A program made the translations under genes and the position numbers. From the NCBI RefSeq assembly GCF_000346465.2, contig NC_034009.1, positions 23,490,225 through 23,554,224 of the forward strand: a DNA stretch of 64,000 bases, read 5' to 3'. Below the pieces are notes generated by a model, which made no database searches, was not told where the DNA came from, and saw only the letters and a list, made by a program, of their open reading frames with translations. The first letter of the stretch is position 1. Every line of letters starts with the position of its first letter. The stretch is from Prunus persica (lineage: Eukaryota; Streptophyta; Magnoliopsida; Rosales; Rosaceae). This document shows positions 47,038 through 59,422 of the stretch, one piece after another.

Positions 47038-50000
47038 CTACAAATTAGTGCCATCAAAACTGCCTTGTGCACTCTGTCGTCTTTTCTCTCGCCAATTCTC
47101 TCCCCACATCTTGGCCTCAGCAACAGCTCGTTCTCTATCCAAATCCCGGTTTAGCATCCTCGCGGTTTCCTTCGGGGAATCATCCTTCTCAGAACCATCT
47201 AAATCCCATCTGCGTCCAGATCCTCCCCCTTCCTCATTCTTCAATATCCTTCCACCTCTCTCATCTCTGTGTCTTCTCTCATCCTTTTCTCCAGATCCTC
47301 TGTGGCCATGCCCTGAAGCCATGTTAGGGTCATATGACTGGTTGGCTAGGTAAGACAGAGCAGTGACCACATCCCCAATGAGAGGTCGTGTGGCAGCCTG
47401 TTCCTGGATGCACATGGATGCCACAGCTAGAGCTTGGTAGAGACCCCGCATTGGATACCGACCCTGCAGTCTTGGATCTGCCAATTTTGAAAACTTCCTT
47501 CGATCATTGAACAACGGACGTGCCTGCATAGACATAAAACCACTGCCGTTCAGTTATTTTCCCCAACACAGAAACCATGCTTGGCAGCCCCACAGCCTGC
47601 ACAACAAGAAGATAAGTTTCAGGCAATTATGCTAAGTAAAAATTACCCATGTGATAAGGTTCTGTTCTCCATGGGGCCGGTTGCTATCAATGGACTTACG
47701 TCCAGTAATCAGCTCCAGAAAGACTACCCCAAAACTGTAGACGTCAGACTTTACTGTCAATTGTCCAGTCATTGCATACTCGGGAGCACAATAACCATAA
47801 GTGCCCATCACCCTGGTCGACACATGTGACTTGTCTTCGGTGGGACCAAGCTTTGCAAGCCCAAAATCTGAAAGCTTTGGGTGAAATCCTTCTTCCAGCA
47901 ATATGTTGGATGATTTGAAGTCCCTGTAAATAACTGGAGGGTTTGCCTTGTCATGCAGGTATTCCAATCCTTTGGCTGCACCAGAAGCTATTTTCATTCT
48001 TGTGTTCCAGTCCAATGGTTCCCTATCAAGTGGAAGATCTGCACAGGAATCAACATACTATTAAAGGTGATTCATTCAAATCGTTTGGATACAATTCTGT
48101 TAGATTATTTGCATCTTTTAAATCAACATAAGTAAATCACCATAAGCAATATAAACAAATGTTTTTCTTTTTCCTTGTATTTTTTCACTGAGACGACATT
48201 TGATAAAAGAAAATACTTATATTTCTGTATGTAATACTTCAAAATTCACCACTCATTCCAAAGTTGTAAATATTCCCACATTTTTTCCTTTTTAGAAAAA
48301 GAAACCGTTGAAAAAGCACTTCCACATAGCATGCATCACATGTATTTGCCATTAATGAAACAGAAATTAGAAAGTAAAAAGCTCATAATGCGAGAAACAG
48401 ACAATAAGCCAAAAGAAGAGGGGGAAACAAAAAGGAAAAGATACCATGAAGGTGATCTTCCAATGATCCTAAGGGCATAAATTCATAAACAAGAAGCCGC
48501 TGATCTCCATCAGCACAGTACCCAATCAGATTCACTAGGTTGGGGTGATGCAGAAGACTGAGCATGAGAACCTCAACCAGAAATTCTCTGTTACCCTGAA
48601 GTCCATTCCTATCCAACTGCTTAACAGCAACCACCTGTTAAAGCCATAAAACAAAGTTAAGAATCCAAAATCATCTCAAACATGTCACATGTGGTAAATA
48701 CTGTGAAATCATGCTGCACATACATGACCTATTAGAAATGTCAGAGTGAATCTGCAGTCTAAATATATAGACAAAATTGCAAAATAGCACAAATGCTACC
48801 TGGAGGGGGGTGTGCAATAGCCACCCAATGAAAAAAAAAAAATTCAACAATTTGTCATCCAAACTTTACTTTATGCGCTAATGTGGCACCTCTGTCACCT
48901 TATGTGAGAATTTACGTCAAAATTCATCACGTGACTTGCACGTGGACGCATTTTCAGGGGCATTCTCGTCAATACCTCACCCATGAAAAAATATAATTAT
49001 AAAATAAAATAAATTCTAAATCTATTAGAATCTATAAATAAAAACTTGAGATAATATAAATAAATAAACAACTGAAAAGATAAAAGTGCAGCCCCATGGG
49101 AGATTGAAGGGAAAGAACGCTGAGGGCAGGGGGAATGGGTTGGATGGGATGAGAGAATGTGGGTTGCAAGGGTCATGCTGGCCAGGAGAAGGAGAAATCA
49201 GGCTGGCTGAGGAGAGGTGGCCTGCCGGCACATAGCCCTCAAAGTCGAGGTGGAATTTTTGCAATTTTCGCAAATATTTAATAATTCATGATGGATATCA
49301 TAAGCATTGTGTAACCTTGGCGTTTTGAGATGGATTGGAAAGTATGATATGGGACCGAGAATTATAGCATTCTAGATTCTGAATGAGAAGTTTAACAACC
49401 GTGCTTTTCTTTTTTGTTTTCTAACAGTGTCTAATAACCATCCTTATGACACTGAAAACTCTAGAATCTAGCTCACATAGCCTCGTCATTGGTAATTTAG
49501 TTCTCTTTTTGTTGTTGAAATAATAAAGCAAAACCTAGCAGTCTTTGTTAGTACTTCATACAGCTAAAGAATATAATTGCTAAATTTTTATTATTATTTT
49601 GATATACTGATTCCACCAGCTTACGAATGTTCAATATCTCACTCATGTTTCCTGTACGGATTGCCTCATTTGCTTCATTTCAAAAACTCAATCCTGTAAT
49701 ACCTGATCTCCGTATAAATAACAGATCATGCAACAGCAAAAGAATTTACCTGGCCACTACTCTCAAGTCGCCCCTTGTATACACGCCCAAATCCTCCTTC
49801 CCCTATGAAAGACTCTGGCCTAAAATTTTTTGTTGCAGTCACAAGTTCACGAAAAGTGAAAATCTGAGCAGCAATTTGTACCCCAGGTACATCCTTGAGA
49901 TCAGGCAATTTAGACCCCAGGTCCCTTCTGGAGCCTCCATTGCTTCTTGATCTCATTCTGTCTGCTCCTGCAAATCCAATTGTAACAAATTAGTGTAGAT

Positions 50001-50714
50001 CCCTAAGTATCATATCAGTCTCCCCTTGACCTCCCTGAGTTCAACAAAACACTCAAAGCCAAAGATCCATTGGATTTGCAACAAAGGAAACTCAATGAAA
50101 CCACAATCCCAATAGGAAATGATCGAAATTTGGCATGTTCTAAAACATATAAAGGACATGTTATAAAATTCAGTTGTACTGTATTCAATTGGATGAAATT
50201 ATGAATATCTATGTTAGTTCTTCAATTATGCAAATAAGCTACAACTTGGGACACCACCACTGGCTACCAATCAGATTGACCTGAACAATCAAAGTCATCA
50301 TGAGATCTAATTTTACAAAAGATAGGAAGAGTCTTTATGAACTATGTCAAAATCTGGTGGGGTCTACCTAAAACATATCAAATTTAGAACTCACAAACTT
50401 AATCAAACAATCAATCATGCAGCAAAGTAATATACAACAAAACCAAATAACTAAAAGAAGAAGGCATCCTCAGCATGTTCTTCATAAAAACGAATGAATA
50501 AGAAATACCCAGATCAGATCAAGCAACAAGACATTGAAATTACCAAATAATAAGGATTTAATGAAAGAATGAAAACTGCCTACAACTAACCAGAAGGCAA
50601 TCTGGAAATGTTAGAAGAGACCGTTGGTTGACCCTGCTTCCGGTCATCAATTTCATTCACTGGATTATTCAGCTTCTCTTCCTCCTTCGAATCGAAACAA
50701 GGGAAACAACCCAT
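47038..50714 (-). CDS. PBS1: PBS1-type receptor-like cytoplasmic kinase (RLCK VII)
   Basis: Five coding exons (50714-50591, 49967-49750, 48634-48445, 48038-47647, 47523-47038) give 469 residues; Arabidopsis PBS1 has 456. MGCFPCF carries Gly2 for N-myristoylation and Cys3/Cys6 for palmitoylation, implying the plasma membrane. The kinase domain has [11 protein letters not shown], the lysine in [28 protein letters not shown] and APEYAMTG, so it should be active. The long identical stretches, NISRLPSG at the N-terminus and [14 protein letters not shown] near the C-terminus point to PBS1 and not PBL27. PBS1 is a guarded immune kinase: the bacterial protease AvrPphB cuts Arabidopsis PBS1 at GDK-SHVS and RPS5 senses the cut. 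Here that site reads EDKSHVS (47830s), and the SEMPH loop read by RPS5 is SNRPH. A large second intron (48635-49749) includes an unrelated stretch at about 48785-49260. Confidence 0.93.
48635..49749 (-). other. Large second intron of the PBS1-type gene
   Basis: An 1115-bp intron. Between about 48785 and 49260 the base composition changes, with a G run, A runs and a purine-rich block. This may be an old insertion, but no inverted ends or target duplication was identified. Confidence 0.4.
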
Positions 50715-51760
50715 TTCCCCAAATCAAAAAGCACACTTATTTTTAACTCGTTTCCAATCCAAAAATTGAAGGATAAAAAAAAGAAAGAAAATTTATCCCA
50801 GATGTATCCAAAGCTCAATCAGAGTTTGGTTTTCCAATCCCAGTTTTACAACCACCCAATCCGAGGCCCATTCAAATATCTGGGCAACTCTCTGTCTTTC
50901 TTTTCCTCTTTGTTGAAGCGATCAGGCAGATGCAGACGCTATCTAAAGGACAAAAGCAAACGAATCCAAGTCCACAAACACCAAAAACGATAACAAAGAG
51001 GAAGAGAATGAGCAAGAAGAAAAAAAAATCCCAATCCTTTTGGTGCGTAAAAGAATCTGATAATGGGGTAGTGAAACAGAACTAAAACAAAAAGAGCCGG
51101 CTTTGTCTTCTCCTCCTACTGTACACGCACAACAACAACACTTCCCTCCCTCTTTCTCTCTGAGGAGACTTTGACCAAAAAATACAAATGGCAACTCTGT
51201 ATCTTTCTTCTCTCTAGATTTTCGCAAAAAGTTAAATTTTAACCGAGCAAGGTAAATCTTAGGGTGTTTGGTTTTTCAGACAGATGGAGAAGCCAGCAAC
51301 GTTGTAAAAGTTAGAAAAATAAAATGCTCAAGAACAAGTGGCGTGGATGGGATGGGAGCCGGTTTAAGCGCAAAAACGTGTCAACTGGCGGGATTGGCGG
51401 ACTACACAAAGACTGTACCAGTGTAGGCTTTTGTGCCAAACGGGTCCGGTTCATGGGTTGGCCCACACCCACGCGGGAATATGACATGCGTGTGTGCCTC
51501 CGTATACACACTTTCGCACCTAGTACCAACTTGAGGTTTCGTCCATTAAGCAATGGAAGCAAGCATGTTGAAGAAGATAATCAATTTTTTTACTTATCAA
51601 CTACTTAATATAATAAAGGCTTTTTAGGAGCCACTTGAGCTTTAGTCCCTCAACTTTTTAAGTGACTTTCAAAGTCTCTCAACTCTACTTTCATTTGTAA
51701 CAAAAGTTCTAGACTAATTTCTGTTACTTTTTTCCATCAAAATAAGGGGCAAATTAGTCT
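50715..51760. other. 5' flank of the kinase gene
   Basis: Pyrimidine-rich leader and promoter of the minus-strand kinase gene. Frames at 51311-51608 on both strands match nothing. Confidence 0.4.
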
Positions 51761-51762
51761 TT

Positions 51763-52230
51763 TTAGGGGTCGTTAGTGGACTGTTATGGACTGGATTAAA
51801 TTATGGGACTGTTTCAGATTAGCTCGGATTGACCTAAGCTGGATTAAGTACTGACCTACTAAGAAGCTGGATTGTAAAAATAGTGAAGACCTATGTTTGG
51901 TGCTGTGTCGTCGGACTAAAAAATATTTATTGTAATATTTAAATTTAAAACAATAATTTTATATAAAAAAATCTGAATTTTTTTAAAAGCTAAAATTATT
52001 TTAAACAAAAAAACTCATCGGATGGAGACCCAACTCAACCTCCCCATTCCTTTTATTTTTCTCTCTATTCTTTGTTTTGTTTAAGATAATTAGGTTCATT
52101 GCATTGGAAGACGAAGAGAAAAAATAGAGGTTTTGCCTCCTATGGATCAAATCATCAATGCCTGTTGCGATTCCCCTCCCCTATTGAAGCCATCTTTTCT
52201 TGCTCCCTAGGATTAATAGATTCATTCTTG

Positions 52231-52272
<42 letters not shown>

Positions 52273-52826
52273 ATCGCAAACCACCTCCACATCCCCTTAT
52301 TTCCCAGTTCTACTTCTCCCCTTTTGACTTATTATTATTATTATTTTCAATTCAATCAAAAAAGCTTCAAACAGAGGCTTCAGCAAAGGTGTTCTCCCAG
52401 GCATGCCGCACATCCTCTTCGATCTTGGCAAGCCAGTGATCTGGGTTTGTTTGGTTGCAGAAATTAGGTAACTCCATGAGGAATCAAAGCAGATAGAAAG
52501 GGCTCTCTGGGTCAACTGATTGGGTGTTCAATTGGGTATTGTTGTTGCTGTTGATAGCATTGGTGGTGGTGATAGTGAGGTTGGGCGATGACAGTGCGAA
52601 AGTTTAGTTCTGCGATGATTTAGTTCGGACTCGCGAGTTCAATATAGCGTGGGTGTTATATTGCGAGCCGCTTTTCAAGCTCGCTAAATTGGAGCAGTGA
52701 GTGCGGGAGATTTTTCACTGTTGGACTATATAATCTCATTTAAGTTAGTCCTTTATCTTAACAAAAATGGGTTTCAAGTACTATGTAAGATAGTCCAATC
52801 CAGTGAAGCCTACCAAACACACCCTT
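51763..52826. mobile_element. Possible hAT-like non-autonomous element
   Basis: The left part contains GGGGTCGTTAGTGGACTG and GGACTGGATT. The reverse complement of the right part contains GGGTGTGTTTGGTAGGCTTC and CACTGGATTGGACTA. The repeats are degenerate and no duplication was established. The interior carries a (CT)n tract and a short GC-richer frame (about 52390-52470) of unknown origin. Confidence 0.35.
52232..52271. repeat. (CT)n microsatellite
   Basis: About 20 uninterrupted CT units. Confidence 0.9.
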
Positions 52827-52974
52827 AAATGTTCAGTCATTTTTTGTTTTCTAAATGAATTTAAATTTAAAAATTAAACAATTAAAAAAAAAAAAAAAGT
52901 AAACTCAACCCCCAACTTGAACTTGAAGGAGATGGTGGCACTGTCAAGCTGAAGGAGATGGTGGCGCCGAGTGA

Positions 52975-53460
52975 TGTAGGACAAAATATGAGTCAATTAT
53001 GGTGTGAAAAATTAATTAAAATAAAGTGGCTCAAAGTTTGAAGGAAATCGTGCAAGAGATAAAAATTCCAATTAAATGTCAATTATGACGCTATGAAAAG
53101 AAGGAAGGCGTATCGTTGGGATTTTCTAATTGATTGAGTAAGTTTGAAGCAATTATGATTCTGTCAAGATTTGTAATTAATTTAATGTTTAATTTTATAT
53201 TTTGAAGAATCAGTTATCTATTAGGATATTATTTTCCTAATGTGATTTTAGTTATGATTTTTATTATTTTCTTGTTAGTTAAGTTTATGAATATTCTAGA
53301 ACATAGGGTTTCCTACGGTTTTAGGGTTTCTTTGTTTTCTATTTAAGCCAACTCATGGCATTGTATTTGTCAATTTATCATCTTATTTTCAATCAATATA
53401 TTTGAGGTTTACTCAATTTCTCTAGTGGATTCCAGTTTGTTGGTGCATTCTTTAAACAAT
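52975..53460 (+). repeat. Possible solo LTR
   Basis: A segment begins TGTAGGACAAAATATGAG. It has a TATA-like TTCTATTTAAGCC near 53338 and ends near GGTGCATTCTTTAAACA just before hAT-derived coding sequence. The layout suits a retrotransposon LTR, but no second copy and no target duplication is seen. Confidence 0.3.
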
Positions 53461-53840
53461 AGGGAGAATTATTTAGAGCTATTAATCAAATAATTAAGGA
53501 TATGGATCATGCATTCTTCTCTTTATTAGTTGATGAATCGTGTGATGTGTCAGCAAAAGAACAGATGACGGTAGTGTTTCGTTATGTGGACAAAAGTGGG
53601 GATGTAATTGAAAGGTTTGTGGGCATTTAATATGTTAGCGACACTACATCAAACTTACTAAAGAAGACTATTGACACATTATTTTCAAAAGAGAAATTAA
53701 GCATTTCCATGCTAAGAGAGTAAGGATATGATGAAGCTAATAATATGAAGGCCGAGTTCAATGGTCTTAAAACATAGATTTTGAAAGAAAATCCTTGTGC
53801 CTATTATATTCATTATTTTGCACATCAACTTCAGTTAGCT
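53461..53840 (+). pseudogene. hAT transposase relic, 5' part
   Basis: Plus-strand translation from about 53479 gives IIKDMDHAFFSLLVDESCDV, VSAKEQMTVVFRYVDK and, after in-frame stops, FAHQLQLA. It resembles plant TTF-type zinc-finger (ZMYM1/DUF4371) hAT transposases in order and spacing. Several internal stops make it a pseudogene. It breaks off exactly at 53840, where another element begins; the missing part resumes at 63404. Confidence 0.75.
53836..53840. repeat. Target-site duplication, left (TAGCT)
   Basis: TAGCT precedes the 9.56-kb insertion and is repeated at 63404-63408. Removing the insertion and one copy rejoins the hAT-derived reading frame at LQLA. Confidence 0.82.
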
Positions 53841-54867
53841 TGTCACGCCCCAACCTACGGATTTACGTAACCTTTGGGTTAAGAAGTGATTCACACTTTA
53901 ATTATAGAATTTAATAAATAAAAAAACTATAACTAAAATGTGAAGAAACATTTAAATAAAATAAAATAAATATTTCACATAGAATATTCAGCGGAAACGA
54001 TAACATTTGAAATCTTAAAAATTTTGCATTATTTTACAAGTTAGAACTACTCGAGAGTTTACTAAAAGAGTAGCTCATTATTCATCCATAAGCTATGTAC
54101 ACAATTTATTCTATAGATATGCCAAAATCATCACAAGCTCTAGATTTCAGGTTCGGTACCGCAAAATCTGTTAGGGGGTGAGCGAAACCACACTCAGTAG
54201 GGACATAAACCTTTTTATAAGAAATTGATATAATTAAATTAAGTGACATACAATCACACAACCAACTATCACATTATTAATAATGCATGAATGTTGTTCA
54301 TCTAATCCCGTTAATTCATATAACTGGACAAGCAGACCTGCACATCTCATACCATGCTTATACCACTTGGTTATGAATGCCCATTTATATGAACTAACAC
54401 CCATTTCAATCATCCAATAATTCCCCCTTTGTTAGTCATCTTGTCTAACTCCTTGTCGCCAATCCCGAATCATCCAATGAAACCATGTGCACTTTGGGAT
54501 CCCTGAGACCTAGTACCTACCAAGAGTTAGACTCAACTGCACAAAAGACTATTTCCATTACCCCTTTTTTACCATTATTTTCTCCACCCAACAACTCCAA
54601 CGAATTTTCATGACATGATATAATTATGTCTTTCACATATCCCGTGTATCTCACAACAATGTAACCATTTAAAACATCACCAATGTATATACAATTATGT
54701 CGACATTGTTCAAATAGTTAAGAATATGTAAACACCCAATACAAGGAACGTTAACCAAACTGTAATATCAAGAACATCCGTTATAATATCATACAAAATA
54801 TAGAGCTCGCGAAATTTAATTAGATCAATCCCTGCAAAGGTCCCCAAGAAACCCCTACCTTGGCACC

Positions 54868-55710
54868 TGTAGATGTCTTTTTATTCCAGCAACCTGACGA
54901 ATGGGCTTGGGCTGCCGAAAAGAGAAACATGTGAAATTACCCTCTGTGCCTGAGTTCAAGAATCAGGCCCCAAGAATGCTTCAAAAGGGTAGTGAAGCCT
55001 TAAGAAGCATCCTGGTTACCTTCACCAACAAAAACAACGACTGCTTACAGATAATTTCTTAGCTTGGCATGGGAGCAAAGCAATTATGAGTTTAGCATAA
55101 ACAGAGAAAGAGTTGTGAGTTCTTATGAAAGACAGGAGTTCTAAGGAAAGGGGGAATGGATTCTAAAAGGGTTTGTTGAAGAGGGAGAGAGATGGGGATA
55201 TAATAGGTGTGTTGAGTAGTTTCCGGCAGCTTGATGAAAAATCTATCAAGCTCTGGAATGCTTTAACAGAAGAGAAAAAGGAAGAGATGGAAGAATATGG
55301 CTCAAAATTGTAGAGGTTTCAGGGAGAAGAGATGTAGCTTGCTCTCAGAATGTGTGTGTGTTGATTATTGGGTAGGAGGTGCCTCATTTATAGCCACAAG
55401 AAGTTCCTCCTTTCCAAGAAACTCTAATGGTTTCTATCCAATTTGGCCATGTATTTCCCTTCCTTTTTCTTCTCTTCCTTTGACTCATCCTATTTGGTGA
55501 AATTTTCTCTGCCCAATTGCACAAAAACAGGATATGGGGAGCTCTAGGCTTTTCCTGCAGCTGTTCAAGTGGGGAACTCCCATTTGCAGCCATCTTTCTT
55601 CCTTCTTTTCTCCCCTCTTCCATGGCTAGATCTGATTTTTTTTTGGGGGGGAGGGGGGGGGGGGGGAGAGGAAGGGAAGAAGTGGGTATGTACACTGGTT
55701 TGAAGGGTGC
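54868..55710 (-). repeat. Left LTR (3') of the gag-only element
   Basis: About 840 bp, similar along its length to 60860-61656. A G run at about 55640-55667 is absent from the other copy. Confidence 0.7.
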
Positions 55711-56509
55711 CTATGCGCGCTAATATCCCCTAGTTCTTTGCGTGTTCCACCTTGGTGTTCGTTCTTAGCCCATGTGCTGAAGCCTCTGACATAACACTTT
55801 GGCTTTCATCGTGGTTCACATTTCCAGCTAAGTGCTAGAGACTATAGATATTTTCTTGGTTGCTTGGGTTTTGCTAAAGTGATTGGTTAGCCTACTAAGG
55901 GAATGGGCTTAAATGATGGGCTATTTTATTTATGGTGATGTGCTAATTTTTCCTAGAGTATTGGGTTTTTTTTCTCTATTTTATGCTTACTCACATATTT
56001 GGGCTCAAGAAATGGACTTGAGTTTTGGGGCTCCCAAGCAGCCCAAAACTTCAATTTCTCGGCTCATCAATGGGTCTCATGAAAGCTCGTCACCATCCAT
56101 ACCACAACCCACTCAGCAAGCCCCGGGTATTTTACATGGCTTGGACCCACTTCAGCTTGTAACGTGGCTAGGTGTAATAATAATGGTTTTTCGCTTGGCA
56201 TTACATGTCGCTTCGCGTGCTTGAATTTTGTCGCTTTGAAGATGGATATGACGCTTGACGGGATAATTAGTTTGGGCTCGCAAAGCCAGTGCTTATTTCA
56301 ACTCTTCGCATGACAGATTGCATATTTATTTGTCATGGCACGTGGATTGTGACTCGTGCGAGCATGAATGATGAACTTTTGTGTGCTCCAAATCAGGTCT
56401 TTTCTTAATAAAGCATTGCATTGGGCCGAGAATTTATTTGGGCCCTACCCTGGATTTTTGAGCCTAAACATTAGCCCCCTTAATTATTAGGGCCATGAAC
56501 AGGTGCTGG
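55711..56509. other. Internal, non-coding part of the gag-only element
   Basis: No frame resembling retrotransposon or host protein was recognised. It lies between the left LTR and the nested MITE. Confidence 0.4.
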
Positions 56510-57006
56510 CAGAGGCGGATCTATTAAGGCGCAAGGAGGTGCAGTTGCACCTCCCTTCGCCGAAAAAACCATTGTAGGTGCTTCAAATTGCCCATTTGCT
56601 CAACTGGTGTACAGATTACCTTATTTTCATTTTCAACATTTAAGTAAATGTCTTTGTCCTTTTACTTTAATTTATTTTTATATTACTCCATTTACTTAAG
56701 TTTACAATGTAAATAAGGAAGTACCCCCCATTTGATTGAAATAAAAATACTAGAAAATCAAATTCCTATCAAATCAAAATATGAAAAATCGGTTTTAGTG
56801 CAAAATACGATTTAGGCTAAAAATGATGGCTTATTAAGTCAACATATACTTCATACTAAAATCCCATAAAATCAAGTTTTCTTATTAAATGTGTAAGGAA
56901 TAAAAGCCGCCAAAAATTATCTTGAGAAAATGATTATTCTGAAAAACTATTTTTCACACTTAATCAATTTTGCACCTCCGCTAAAAAATTTCTAGGTCCG
57001 CCACTG
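56510..57006. mobile_element. 497-bp hAT-type MITE with perfect 8-bp duplication
   Basis: The left end CAGAGGCGGATCTA and the reverse complement of the right end CAGTGGCGGACCTA are terminal inverted repeats. The adjoining inner GGAGGTGCA motifs also pair. The 8-bp GGTGCTGG is perfectly duplicated at 56502-56509 and 57007-57014, the hAT signature. It encodes nothing and is nested inside the gag-only LTR element, so it is younger than that element. Confidence 0.9.
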
Positions 57007-57210
57007 GGTGCTGGAATGGGCCGAATAATTAAACTTGATCCAAAAATCAAATTTATAAGCTCAAGCAGTTATTTCGTGGTTTCCCAGATACCAACTTCCT
57101 CATTCTTTTTCATTTATTATTTCTTCCTTCTTCCCCTTCCTCATCACGCGCACCAGAGTAACCCTCTCCCCATCACCTTCATCTTCTTTTTCCTTTTCTT
57201 CCTCTAACGA

Positions 57211-57214
<4 letters not shown>

Positions 57215-57301
<87 letters not shown>
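57215..57301. repeat. Compound (GA)n(GT)n microsatellite
   Basis: About 13 GA units run straight into about 29 GT units. Confidence 0.95.
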
Positions 57302-57302
<1 letters not shown>

Positions 57303-59300
57303 TGAGATCAAGAAGAACTGCCTGTCTACAGCCATTGGAAGGGAGCTCAAGCTAAACTCAACTCCGCTATTCCTCGCATGAATAACACAGAGAACTAGCT
57401 TTATGCTTTGCCTTTTTCTAGCATATTCTTTGTTGGCAATTCTTGCAGGGATTCACGTAATAAGTCACAATGACCTGTGACGAGTGATGGCCTATTTCCC
57501 CCTTGCACAATGGGTTGAAGAAGAGACAACAACCTTCGTAGCTTAGAAACACTTGTTAAGACTTGATCAGAAGCATTGGGTAAGCTTTGGAGGCTATGCT
57601 TATTTCCATGTGTTGTATAGAAGAAATGCATGTTTCTGGCGGCCACTTGATTTTTTTTTTAATACCCTTGCAGCATCACTAAGGGCTGGCCATAGTGGTT
57701 CGATTGTGAGTTGGCAAACTCAACTACTGAAGATGTTTTGCAAAGGAAACATCGTTTTCGACCTTACAGTAGTGTGTTGAAAGGGTGTGAGCATGTGTCT
57801 TATTAGAACCTCGCATAGACTTCTTGCTTGATACTTAGAAGAAGTTATAACACACACTGTTTTTAAAAGCATGAGCCGCTTGTTGCATAAAGATGCATGC
57901 CCAATCCCCTTAAGCAAGAGTTGTTGTTGATCCGTTGAGCCTTAAGGAACACGAATTAGAGAGCTAGTGCCGTAAGCCACGAAACCTTCTCCTTGACAAA
58001 TGAGCTACTGATAATGGCTCTTAGTGCATAGTGGAAACATCAAAAGGATCATCTCTCTGCGCTTCTTTTGTTCTGTTTTAGTCACGCATTGTGATCTGGT
58101 TGAGGTACCTAATTTTCCTTGTTGGCACCATGATATTTATAAAATTTCTTTTTAGCAAGGTCATACCTTCCAGCACCATCTTTCTATAACACCTGTCCTT
58201 ATTTCGCCTTGCATGTCGCATTTCTTTGTTGTGGGGGGGCTGGCTGGCTCAGTGCATAGTAGCTTTTCCTTTTGCAACCGCAGGGTGTATCGATCTTTAG
58301 CACATTTGACTGCATTTGAGCTTGAGTTGTACTTGGAGAGCCTAAAGCTCACGTTGTTGGAACCTTGAAACACAGCTTTGTTACACACTTTATGCCAAAA
58401 CTTTTGATTTAGAATGCTTGAAATATTAAGTTTCTGCCTGTTTTGTACGTTTTGCTTGGTTAGAAATAATGAAACACATGAATTGTTGAGAATTGGAATG
58501 CATTGAGATAATGATTTCCAGCTTGTTTTGTACACTTCGTTTGGTTGGAAATAATGAAATGCATGAGTTGCTTGAGATTTTAAAAGATTGGGTTGTGGTA
58601 GGTGCAAGGTACATGCTGCCAATTTTTTTTAAAAGATCACAAAATGTTTGCCCTATTGCCTCTATGTTTTTGTTTTGTTTTGTTTTTTTTTTCATTTTTA
58701 AAAAGAACATGTTTTGCAAAACAAAAGAATGTAAAAGCAAGGAAAGAATTCTAGAGGCTTTTTTCTTTTTCCAAAATACTCAATTCTCATTGCAAATATC
58801 ATCTTACACATTGGCATGCCATAATGGTGGTGCATTCTACAAAAGTTGTGAAAGCATATAGTGAAAACACAAAAGGAGTTCATCTTTGAAATAAATTTGA
58901 AAAGCCAAAAACAAAAGGATATGTGCAAAAGCAACTCAACAGTAGTATAACTTTGAGCCACTTTGCATTGATGAATACCCCAATCAAATCAAGCCCCCAA
59001 GCATGAAAGGGTCAAGGGGTGTGCATGACTTGTAATAGCACAAAAGCTTGTGACTTAAGTGGGCATGTATTTGGCATGTGTTGTACAAGGCTGCCATGCT
59101 CTGCAGAGATATTTAATAGAGCCGCAACTGCTGCTTTACTTGCATGCGGCTCATAACCCAACTAATCAAAAATTGTTTTGTAGCTCATGACTCATTGTAT
59201 TTTTTCAACTTCTGTGAGGTTATGAGAGGTTACAGCAGCTGTCTCTTGATAATCTAGCTAGCCAAATGAAGCCCCCAAGTGGCGCTCTTCTAGCATGTCC
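57302..59300. other. Internal region of the gag-only element, unidentified
   Basis: Short minus-strand frames at 57401-57646, 58161-58622 and 59308-59607 have no recognised family. An 84-bp direct repeat (CTGTTTTGTACG... near 58438 and CTTGTTTTGTACA... near 58521) is visible. It is possibly captured sequence or decayed pol; neither can be shown. Confidence 0.4.
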
Positions 59301-59422
59301 AATGTGACTACTTCGTTGCTGGAACTATCCTTCCCTCCATCAACAAGTGGCCATGGGGTGCTATAACTTGAAGGTTTTGAATATTTACACCAGTAAGCTT
59401 TCTCCATGTTTCCACAAGTTTT

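Noticed and set aside
57401..57646. 81-codon minus-strand frame ending NMLEKGKA
   Set aside because: It looks more protein-like than most but has no recognised family, and it lies inside an LTR element; kept only as part of an unidentified region.
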